A program made the position numbers and the translations under genes. This document shows, piece by piece, positions 27,701 to 39,700 of a stretch of DNA of 64,000 nucleotides. The notes beneath the pieces are model-generated. The model did no database searches. It was not told where the DNA came from and saw only the letters and a list, made by a program, of their open reading frames with translations. Source of the DNA: Aptenodytes patagonicus (lineage: Eukaryota > Chordata > Aves > Sphenisciformes > Spheniscidae); contig NC_134963.1 of NCBI RefSeq assembly GCF_965638725.1, positions 4,409,501-4,473,500 on the forward strand. Direction: 5' to 3'. The first letter of the stretch is position 1. Every line of letters starts with the position of its first letter.

Positions 27701-30700
27701 GAACTGCATAAGGATGCAGTAACATACTTTGAAGCGTCATAGGAAATCCAAGCTACTAAACTATACTTCAAGTTCCTAACTTAATTATCATTAAAAAAAA
27801 CATTCAGTAAAGCAGTTTTTGCATAAGCTATATTAGCTATATTTGTGACAGATCATATTTTAAACACAGAACTGCATCAAATGGACACACTCAGAGATTC
27901 TGTTTTTATATACTTTTCATTTTGCACAGTGCTGAAATTTAACTGACACATTAGATACCTTTTTTCTCTTCCTTCAGACCTGTTTAAAAAATAACTTCTG
28001 ATTATTTGATAAGAAATGTATACAAGTATATAAATTTTGTCTCGAATGGGGCCTTAAGTTGCTTTTCAACTACAAGTCACACTAAGATGTAAGAACATGC
28101 CCTAATGATTTTTCAATGAACGTGATTAAGTGCTGTCTTTAAAATCTGTTTACCTACCACATTTTATAGGGCACTCTAGACAGAACAGCGTATCTATGCC
28201 AGCGTTAAGTTAGCCAATAATAGCTAGAACATACAGTGGTATTAGCAAAGATAAAACTACAAGATATAAGCCTGCTCCTGATTCTGTATGCATTTCCTCA
28301 TTGCTAACATGAACCAAAATCCATGCTGCCGTATCTGAACCACTGTAGTTATCTGTCTTAGCTAGAACGCTGTGATGAATGAACAGAGATAGTATCCTGA
28401 GCAAGCTCTGTTCAGCAAGGTATTTAAGCTCTCCTAGAGTAAGTATGCAAGCAGTACCACTGGATCTGATAAGACGTTCCAGATGCTTAAATTTTATCTC
28501 ACCTTGTACACTCAGGGACCCCTTCGCTTATGCAGAGCTCAATTCTGGAGTGATGACTCTTCAGAGTACTCAAGTCACCAGAAGCTCAGTCCCAGTATAG
28601 TTCCATGAGGCTGAGTGACCTGCTGTAGCAACTTACTGCCACCAAAAAGACATCCTTCTCGTACCGTTCCACAAGCTGACTTTACTTATTAAAGGGGTAG
28701 AAAACTAACCCAGGAAAAAAGCGCCAATTTTATGCCATTTAGTGAGTTAAACCTGCTCAGAAAGCAGTCCAATCCTGGCACAAGGAAGGGTCGATCAGAC
28801 AGCCACAAGCATGAGAAAGGAAAAGTAGAGGAAAAGAGGTAGCAGCAGAGCCGTCCCTGCCATCAGTGAGCTATTACACTGGTTACACCTGAAGTGACAA
28901 CCTTAGCCTCTATCTTGATAAGGCTTAAGCTATCTATTAAATTAATTTCATCCACTGGAAGCTTTACATACATAAAATCCAATAAGAAAAGGGCTTAATG
29001 GCCCACCATGGACATGATCAAACACTGTTGAAGTCAACAGATCTTTGGATCAAGCAGAAGGAAACTTCTTTTCTGGGGATGTTGAAACAATGAGAAATGC
29101 TGCAAAAACCTTTTTGGTTTTTAGTCATTTTCTCTGATTTCTGATCAGTTCTTGAACTACATTTGATGACTACACTGACATGTCACTGGGACTTTTCCAG
29201 ACTTTAAAAAACCCTGAAAATATTCCCTTGTCAATTCACCTAAAAAACTGAGAGAATTTGCTTAAAGACTTTTCCATCTCTGCTTCTTTGTTCATGTATC
29301 TAGAGAAAGGATCACATTAGCAGGAAAAAAGAACTAAAGCTCTTTATACTTGAGTCACCTGCCTTTCAATCAAGCACTTGGTCCACAAACTAAATGCGAG
29401 GCCTCCGAGAACAGGTTTGATTCTGTGATGCAACAGAACAAATGCCAGTTATTTTCAGTTGTCGTTTCACTTAAGTCAAACTGCTGGGCACCTTGGTCTG
29501 TATGTACAGGTAGCACTTAATGCATAAAATGTTAGTTCCAATACAGAACATTTTATATATTTGAATATATGTAACATAAACCAGAATTTACTAAGAAACA
29601 GAGGTTTTAAAAAAAACAACTTGGAGCAACATTTAGCACTTCTGGCACAGGGCCTTGGCAAATGGCCAACCTTGTTTAGGCTAATACTATTACTACAGTA
29701 AGATTTAATGAGAATATTCATACCTCCACCGCTAACAAAGATTTGCTATTTAAATAATCATACCTCCACCACTAACTCACCATTAACCACCTCCACTACT
29801 AAAGATTCACTATTTAAATACCAAATATCAGTCATTTCATGGCCAGGATAGTTCTGTACAAATGAGAACTGTATGGATATTGTTGGAGATACTTAGATGT
29901 GCATTTCTTTACCTAAATCTCTGCAAATATAAACAGTCTAAAATAATTTTGATAAGAAATCAGAACTTGATTGCATAAAATTGTATCCATTACAAACATG
30001 TCAAATAAACCAGTCAAGTTGCTACAGTCCACAATTACACTAACCATCAAAGGCTGTCTTTATAATGTCTACCCATAAAGTAGATTATTCTACAGAGCAA
30101 TATGCTGCCAAATCCCAGGTTAAGTATTATTGCTATTATTCTTCTCATTTCTTTTACCTGCCTTAGAATTTTATAACCTCATCACATGCATAATTCTATT
30201 ATTCTAGGAAACAGTTATGATTCAGTAGACAAAGGACAGGATTAGTTAGCAAGAGCACAGATTTCATTAGCTTTTAATGGGATTTGAGTCTTTTTAAAAT
30301 TCATAGCCCAAGAGACCAAGTTTCAGCACTACCTCTGCCAACTCTTACATGGACAAATATGATGAAATGATTGTAACAGAGGAAATATAAAATAAAATAT
30401 AGTCTGTAGGCAGTCTATTCATGAAGAAACTGTTCTACCTCCATCACTGAATCATAAAATAATATGTAGCGATCACAGGGATTTCAAGCAGTCTATGCTT
30501 TGTCCGCTGGCCTACACATCTCCCAGTGATTCCAAGCATTTATGGAACAGTTCCTAAAAGATCTGCCATTACAAAAATGCGATTTCCTGTCATAAGCCTT
30601 CCACACATGCTTTTACCTGGCTTCTCCTAGCACTGCTCCCATTACCCGATGTTTCTCTTCACATTTGGTATCTTCATTTACATCTGTCCCACCAAAGATG

Positions 30701-33700
30701 ATTCCAAAAGGAATTCTGCTACCTGCAAAGCAATGACTACAATGAGAAATTAACCAACATGTCAAGGTAGTGACTAGAAGGGGATGTTAAGAGTGAAAAA
30801 GTATATTGATAATACTGTATCACATATGTAAGCAAAAGCCTTTGAAAAAGAAACCTGGAGAAACCTGAATTTTTACAGTTTTGGCACTGAAAAAACCCAT
30901 ACAATAACTATGTACTTTCACAGCATGTCAGTCTGTTGTGTAGCTATGAGATTTTCTTTGCCTTTTCCATGCTTAGTAAACACAATCAATTAGTTTCTAC
31001 ACTTGGCAGCCCACCAAATGGCATGCATATATATATATAATGTTCAATGTTATTCACATTTTAGTAAGATGCAGTATTGCAAAGTTTGGTCCCAGGTACC
31101 TAGCCTCAGCCACTCATTCACTGCCCCCTCAAGCATTCCAATACAGTGGTTTGGGCGACCATCCTGCAAAGTTGGTTACTGATTTTTTATTTTTTTTTTT
31201 TAAATATTGACTTCCGAAGACAATTTTACTGCTACAGAAAATGTAGATGGAGCCACACCATTGGAAATGGTCACCAATTAAATAAGGCAGTATATGTGAA
31301 CCTGCAACAAAAATATTTTTTTGCCTAATTCCATCCCAAAAGATGGATCTGTGTTTATAGTTGGTTGTTCCAAGACCACCTGTGGTCACCCAAGTTACAA
31401 AAGTTGTTTTAGAATGCCTTACAGTGCTCAGAACAGTAAGAGCAGAGGAAGGCATGCTGGCTGTGGGACAGTCTGTGCACAAGACCTTATCAACATTCAA
31501 ATTTTAGAGTATCAACAAAAGCATATCTATCCTAGTGGTGTCTGCACTCTGGTAAAAACCTAGTTTTGATACACAGCATCAGTATAAATTCATATTTGCA
31601 TAAGGGTATATTTGCCACCAAAACAGGGTAGAGTAGCACTTCTATGCTAACAGTGGCTGGATTTACATGGACGGACAAGGCCAGAGACTACTTAGATGAA
31701 AATATCAGTGTAAGATTTCTTTCTAATCTGGAGTCAGGTTATTTTTAGTAACTTACAAGTTACCAGTAATGTTCTCCCCTTTAACTAATCAAGATGTCAG
31801 GCAATAATGTTTACTGTTGATTGTTTCAGCACTGAAACCAGTGGTCAGTTTTACACCACATTAAGCTAACAAATAACAACCTCATGGTGGCTAATTACTA
31901 CATGCAGAACACAATTTTAAATTCCAAATGGGACTGCAGTTTTGCAAAAGAAACAGTCTCCAGTAAGACAGCCTGCAAAACCTGCCATTAAGGTGATCAG
32001 TTTTGTGGATTTTGCAGAGTTCTGTTAGCTGTAACAGATGAAGCCAAGGTTTCCTTCTGCCTGTGAACAAGAATAAGCAGTTAGGCTGTATTGCCACTAC
32101 ACACTGTGTACCAAGAAAGGCAGAAAATATGCTTTGATTTTTCCCTTTTGCTATCAGATGGAAGGGGAGAGGGATCAAGGATTCAGTAGACAACACTCCT
32201 CAGCAGTGGACCAACGAGCAGGGTGCTAGAGGTTACTGTGTTGATGGAGGTTCTTCCTTTTGAGAGATAACATAACTGACCTTGAACGTTCGTGGCTGTG
32301 AGAACTATCGGTGACACTTTCTACAGCTACCCACAGTGTCTTAGGGGGTGGGGGGGAAATTTTAGGTTAAATTCAGTGAACTCTCATAATTAAAATTCAT
32401 GGTTAAAAACAAGCAAATAAGGAAATCTTAAAGAAAATGAGGAATGAAATAAGTTGATAAAGACAGAAAACATACTATATGTTTCACATTTATATTTGAA
32501 AGTTAAGTGAGTTGTAAGATGAGGATTTATTAGCATTGCTAATTTCCTCATTACTAAATGAAAGAACAAACAAAAAGAATGAAAGACTAATTGCCATTCT
32601 GGCTACTTAAAGACTCCTTCGCATTTTTAGATATTATACTCTAATGTTTGTAGGTGAAGAGAATTAATGTGCGCTATCAAAGCACCACAGCACTAATCTT
32701 CAAGAGACTGACTTTCTGCAATACAATATAAAATATATACTGCCTTTCTAATAAATAAAAAAGTAAATAATTATTATGCCATCTATTACATGTGTTGATC
32801 ATACATCCCCAATCATGTAAACAAAGTTTCCAGGATGAGGCCCAAAAGATTGGTAGTATGGTAGTAATGGTAGTATGACTGTAATCGCTAAATTTCTTTA
32901 AGGTATTTCTTAATATAGGGTATGGAAAGATTAAATGTTACAAGAATCAGGAATGTCCTCTGAATCACTTTTTTCCTTCAAGAAGTCTACAATAACTTTT
33001 ACACTTTGACTAGTATCATCTCAGCAATCATACTACTTACTGTCTTGCTTTTCACAGATTTCTGTTTTATTTTTCTTTCAGTTATTGCAGATGCTTTTTG
33101 GAACAGTGTGACTTATTTAAATTACTGAGCTTTTGTAAATCATTCAAGTATCAGGCTTTGTAGATCACTTGGGATTTTGAAAAGCTAATAGCAACAGCAT
33201 TCGGGCAGTGCTATGCAAGTCAAAACTGCAATAAAGTTTTACAGTAAACATTTAAAATCCAACCTTATTTTTTGTTCCTTAGCAAAAAAAAGAGAAAGTT
33301 CTAAGACCTTCCATAAGCCTCCTCCAAAACAATTCCAGGTCTTGTCACAAAAACAATCATCTCTATATTCCAACAAGAGAAGTCTTAATACATATGTTAG
33401 TAGAGATCATCTTACAGAATTATTTTTTTATTGGTATTCTAGGATCCCTAGTGAAATCAGAGCTCCATTGTAACAAAAGAGACACAAGTATGCCAGACAT
33501 AATTCAGGCTTTCTGAAAACCCACCAGCACAAATTGCAGGGGGACTCCTGAAGTCTGAAAACTAGCACAACACAACTTATACTGAGATCTGATGAAAGTA
33601 TCAAATTATGTACCTTTGTCCAAGTGAATAGATTTGTACAATACAAATGTGATCTCAAAAAATGGATACACACTTGCAATTTCAGTAGGTGACAGTATCT

Positions 33701-36700
33701 GTAATTTTGAAAGCCAGTGCTTCTAGTGTATCATTAACGACAAGCTAAATTTTGGTTTACATGGCTAGATACAATAGAAAATGTTATTATTTGTCTGATA
33801 ACATCCTGTCTCCTACAGTTTAGCTGGCGTGAACAACATCTCAAAGTTATTTCATGTCCATAAAACCCTGACTCATTTTTGAGCAGAAAAATCAAATCAG
33901 CCTCTCTGCTTTCTTCTATTTGACCTCAGCTATACTTAGTCAAGCTGTTGTCCTCTGAAAGAACACATTTGCTGAAGGTATTTTAATGTTAATGTAAGGC
34001 TCTTATCTTAATGTAGTTAAAGTAACTATGTTTCATAAAGTTAATTATGAAATGCACTATGTGCTTTAAAAGTATATTTATTTAGTTCTCTCCTCTCTGG
34101 ATCAGCTCTCCCAGAGAAAGATTTTCAGCATTTCCGAATGTTTGTTGAAGTGGATAAACAGAATAACTACATTACCTATAGGTTTATACATTTATAGACA
34201 ATTATAACTATTTGTATCCATTCGCTTCTCTTTTAAAGAGGTGTTTTTATGGCAAAATAGAAAGAGGATTACCTTGCAGAAGTCTGCCTCCTTTATAAAG
34301 ATGAATGGCCAGGGCTGCATCAAACTTGTCTGCGGAGGCTAGATTTGCTATTTCAGTTGGACTTTCATACATGAAAGCATCTTTAAGAACACAGATATGA
34401 CCTGCAGCATGCAGATGATTCCTTCATTATCGGAAGAAACAGAAAAAGAATAAAAAAAGATACTATTAATGTTGTAGCCATGCCAGTACATTAAATAAGC
34501 TTAATCAAAATGTTCTTCCTTAATAATTTTTGCTCCGACATTTACCTTTATGCTAATTTTCTTAAAGCAACCACGGGGCTATTTACAAGTTGGGTTTTTT
34601 TTTCCTGGAAAGTATTTGTTACCATCACCATTGTGAAGCCACAGTCACACTGCCAAGCAACATAATCTGCATCCATTTTAAGGCCCAAGCCTACAAATTA
34701 CCAGCACCACCTCTGGAAATCAGCAGAAGTGAAGCATGATCAGGATCCTTCCTGATTGAGCTTCAGCTCAATACACTGAAAAGACTCCTTTTGAATTGAG
34801 TGTGTTAGACCTTGGTCTTAGGGATTCTCAGATCCTTGTTCTGGAGGAAGGACACCAAGTGAAGAAAACACAAATATGTCCAGCTAATCAATGCTATTAA
34901 AAATATATAGAAATACATGCAAAAAAATGAATACATAAATAAAACTGGAGAGTTGAAATTGTATTCCCTTTCTGTTTGATTGTGGGTTTAATTACTTCTT
35001 TAGTTACCCGTTTGTAAAACAGGCACAGGATAATTGATGTATAAGAAAAAAACTACACAAAAGCAATTACACAAATACTTTCACAGTCTTTTTTTAAAAT
35101 CTCAATTGCTAAAAAGAAAAAAAACCCACAACAAAACTCACCTATTCTACTGTCAGCTTACCTATTCATCTTTATATGCAAGTGGTTCCTCAAATTAAAA
35201 CATTGATTAAAAGGCTGCCAAAGTCAAGAAACTGATTGGTTACAGGGAACTTTACTTTAGGCGTTTCAGTGAGCTTTGTTTTAGTCTTTTCTTTTATACA
35301 CTAGGCTCATAACTTCTCCCACCAAAACCAGAATCAATTATCAATGTTTCCAATGACATCAGCCAAAAAACATACAGGAGAAAATCCATGTTTTGATAGA
35401 AACTAGCGCACTGTATCTGCTGTCATGTTGTGTTTACATTTTCAATATTACAAAAAGACCACAAGAATGTTTTCTGCTTAACACATATTGTTCCAGTTGA
35501 TTTATTTCTCATAGAATATTAATTGTTCCGGCATTAAAATCCTGCTAACTCAATAGCTTCTTGGATAATGTCGTCTCTTTCCTTTCCTGATCATTTCATA
35601 TCCTCCCAAGGAATGTAATTTTCTGTCCTGCAGAAGTTAGTCATTACTGCAGAAATTGGTGCTAAAAATGTTGTAAAATGTCTTGAGGCCTTGGAAGGAA
35701 TGTACTAGCACTATATCAGACAGAGCTCCATTGGCACAACATATGGTGCTGTATTTCTTCCTTATTCTAAAAAGAAACTCATTTTACTTTTAACTTCGCC
35801 GTTTGAAACAAGATCAATAAAATACAATAAGTACTAATAAATAATAAAATACAGACAGATTGTAAGCGCCTTATTTACACTGTTGAGCAATTATTTACAT
35901 CAGTTGTCCCATGAACTCGTACCAAGTACCTGCGTGCCTTTTGAAAGAGGCTCTCAATTTACATCTAAATAATGATGCCCAAATCTCACAGCTGTGGAAA
36001 GAAAATCTCTCGGGCAAATACTTGGGATACTTGTGCATGCACTCCATAATTTCACAGGTGCTCATTAAATAGTCTAAAAGAATTTTTTCCCATCAGTATT
36101 CCAATTACCATTAATCACTATCATGTACAAGCAATATGTTTGCATATTACAATTAATTTGAAAATAACTCTCTCAGGACATCAGGAATCAAGAAACTCAC
36201 CTAGGAATTTCAATCTAAAGCATCTCTTTTTTTAATACACTAGGAATGAATAATACTTTTCCTTTCCTCCGCAGTTTCCACAGCTCCAGATCTCACAGCT
36301 GAATGACAGCTGTTTCTGCAGTAGATAGAGGGGGACTCCCTCAAGTGTTCCAAAGGCTCGTAAACTGTGGATTATCTCTATTACTTCAATTTTTTTTCTA
36401 CACATGACGACTCAGGAGCATGTAAAAAATTTGCATACAGCTTAAGAAGGAAAAATTATCAAATTATTCCCAAAATAATTTGAATTCCCAGATGTGAAGA
36501 GGCCTTAATCCCATAAACATACCATTGAGTTCAATATGATTAGTCACAGGCTTCAGATTATGCATATATGGAAATATATGTGCGTAGAAGTAGTTATTGG
36601 GTAGTATTTAAGTACTGAAATTTACAGTGATATTTTCATATTTTCTAAATGACTTTTCATCTTTATAACCAAAAAAAAAGCAGACTATGATTTTCACACA

Positions 36701-39700
36701 TATGCTGTTATCAAGGAACATGATAAGAGGGTGCCGCAAAGCTATTGCAGGAGACTTTTTTTGAAGGCTGATCTGTCTATGAAGTCACAGATGTCCCTGA
36801 ATTGAGCCAAGACAGAAGAGATACATTACCCATATCTTTTCTCCTCCTGGCAACTGTGTATTCACATTATTTTGCCATTTCATAAACAAATACTTTCTGA
36901 ATGAAAAATAAAAATGAACACGTCTCCTGCTGTCTGTGAATCTAAGACAACACTGAAAATGCTAAATCTCAAGGCTACATTTTCTCTCTATCACAATTTT
37001 GTATGTGGTAGATAAATTTCCAAGTAAGTGTCTTAACTACTGGTAATTATCGCTTGGATCCAGAATTTGCCTTGCTCTGCCATATCTTTCCCTTCTACTG
37101 AACTCTCATGGAAGCCAATGCCACTACCTGGGGAGAACAGTATTTCTAAAAGGGAGTTTGGCTGTCAGAGTCCAGATTTTGGGTGTTTCACTAGAAAGTA
37201 ACCAAACAGGGAAAACTTCAGTCATTCGGTAAGTTTGGAAGATCATTTCTTAGAGTACATTATATTAGTCACTGCTTACACTGTGATATTTATACACATC
37301 TGAATATTGGACAAAATATTTCCCAGCCCCACTGATTTTAGTCTTCAGGGAATTCATCTTTTTTGTTTTATTTTCTACACTCTTTGGAAATCGTGAGGCT
37401 TGTAAGTGAAACTTGGTAAGTGTCTGCTCTGGATCTATACTGTATGCAGAGAGATAGTGCTAAAAGGTACAAACCTTTTTGGCACATGTTTTCACTTTAT
37501 TAAAGATTTCTACAGAAAAACATTTTTCTCTAACACAACTGTGAAATACCAGGTGATGTTTTACAATGTTTTCTTTTTTATTTCCTACGTTATTGATCAC
37601 TACTTCTCACTTATCCTGGCTAGCAGTCTTCCCTCCTTCAACCTGAATCTGCAGTTCACAGGTCTTCACATACACAAACAGTTTTATAGTTCCAAACACA
37701 GCGTGGCTGAAGCTAAGACACAAGCAAGTTAAAAGTATGCTTACTTCTGAAGTATTATAGTTTTGAAACTTGATTTATTTTCAGTGATGTCTTCCTCTCA
37801 AAAACATTTATGTTCTAATTTTCAACTGATATTTCAATGGAATTACTTGCAGACAAAGAATGTTTGATTTCCAAAAAGTTCCTGGTAGGTAGATACACTG
37901 ACACGTCTTGAACGGCACAAAATAGGCTTCATCCAAAAATATTAATTATCTCTTTCCCTAGGCTGTCTATTCTGTAAAGCAGCTGTGCATCAACTACTGT
38001 TAAATCTATATAGCACAATTCAAAGCTTATTAAGTGAGCAGAGTCACTTCCACTGCCTTTTCTGAAACTTGGCCAGAGCTGAATACTTGCAATTCCTACT
38101 GAAGTTGATCGAATTACAAGAGTTGAAACCCTACTTGATCTTCTCTGTTTTCTTGGTAAATTATCTTAATTTTTTTCATACTCGTTAAAGCAAAGTATTC
38201 TTCATTTTATTTCTCTCTCAAACTTCTCCTTTAAACAACACAGACAACGTGTGTTGGCATGAATGAAGCATGAATAAAATACACTGTGAATAAAAGCAGA
38301 AATTAAAAATGTGAGCGAAAATGGGGAGAGAATCCTTCTGTCTCTATGTTCTGAAGTCAGTAACTGTTCTTTGGAAGGACAAAATAACTCTTCAAAGTTT
38401 AATCCTGCCTTATAAATAGGTCTAGCTGTGCAAAACATTTTGGGATGCAGCATACACCAAGTGCAGACCATGTAAATGATTGCGTCTCAGTTCCCAAGGT
38501 GGAGGATGAACGCCTGCCTTGCAGCTGTCCTGCTCCGGGAATGGCCACGCAAACAACGGCAGGAATTTACTAGCACCTGTGCAAACAGACATAGGTAGGT
38601 AAAAGACCTCTTATGATCTACCATGAAGAGAAGAGGATCTTCTGCTGTACGAGTGCTCTTCTGTGTGATTTTAATGGTAGCAGATAGGGTAAGACTAAAT
38701 AGAAGAAAAGTTGGGGCTCAGCATTACTCCAGTAAATGTCTAAGCTGAAAAATAGTTGTGAAGAGGAATGATAAGCATTATTGAATTTGTGGGTTTAATT
38801 CTCTTGCAGTTGATTACCTGGAGATTTACAGAATGGCTATCTCAACTGTCCCATTTCAAATGAAAACTGAAACAATCTCTCCCTCTCCCAAAGGTATTTA
38901 CATATTGACAAAATACTTCATCTACATCTTTCTAATTAATTAGAAGATTTAATTAATTCCAGATTTCTATTCATCCTTACTACCAAGTAATAAAAGATGA
39001 ACAGAACATTTCAAGGAGCAGAGAAGATTCATTTATTTTCTTTCCTAACACCCTCTTTGATCTCATTTCTAAGGCTGGAGAATGGCAGCCTAAGCAATGA
39101 CTTTTGCTCAGTGTTTTGTTCTCTACTCATTGCTCATATTTTTAAGGTGATTAAAAATTATGCAAACCAATACAAATAAAGCCCACAGCACATTCATTAT
39201 ATCACTTGTTTTAGCAAGCTGATTGCTAGCCAGATTAGATACTAGTATCTTTGTCGCCAGTTACTTTAAACTCAGGAAATTAGTATCTTATTTATGAAAA
39301 GATGAAGCAGTTACAGGAACAGCTATAACATCATAAACATAGTATACCCAGTGATATTAAGCCATAAAATTAATCTATGCTGGCAAGCGTCCAACCTGGA
39401 GACAACTTTGTTGTTTCATTTATACTTAACCAAAAGTTGCCATGGTTCAATATAAAAAAAAGATTGAAGAAATAAATCCACCAGCATGTACGCAGATACA
39501 ACTGAAGCCAAATATTAATTGGAATATATATTTTCTGTGTATTAACCCATATGCTACAAAGGTTACCCCATGCACTTAACCTCAGGTATGACAGATTAGT
39601 GTAAGAAGTGACATGCCCAAGCCTTTGGCCATACATGTAGATTTATTCTTTTTTTTTAAATGGCATAAAGTCTTAAGAAAACCGGTATTAGATGGAAGTA

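Noticed and set aside
30448-30475. GAATCATAAAATAATATG, similar to a reversed CR1 tail
   Set aside because: Too short and degenerate, and the flanking sequence shows no CR1 blocks.
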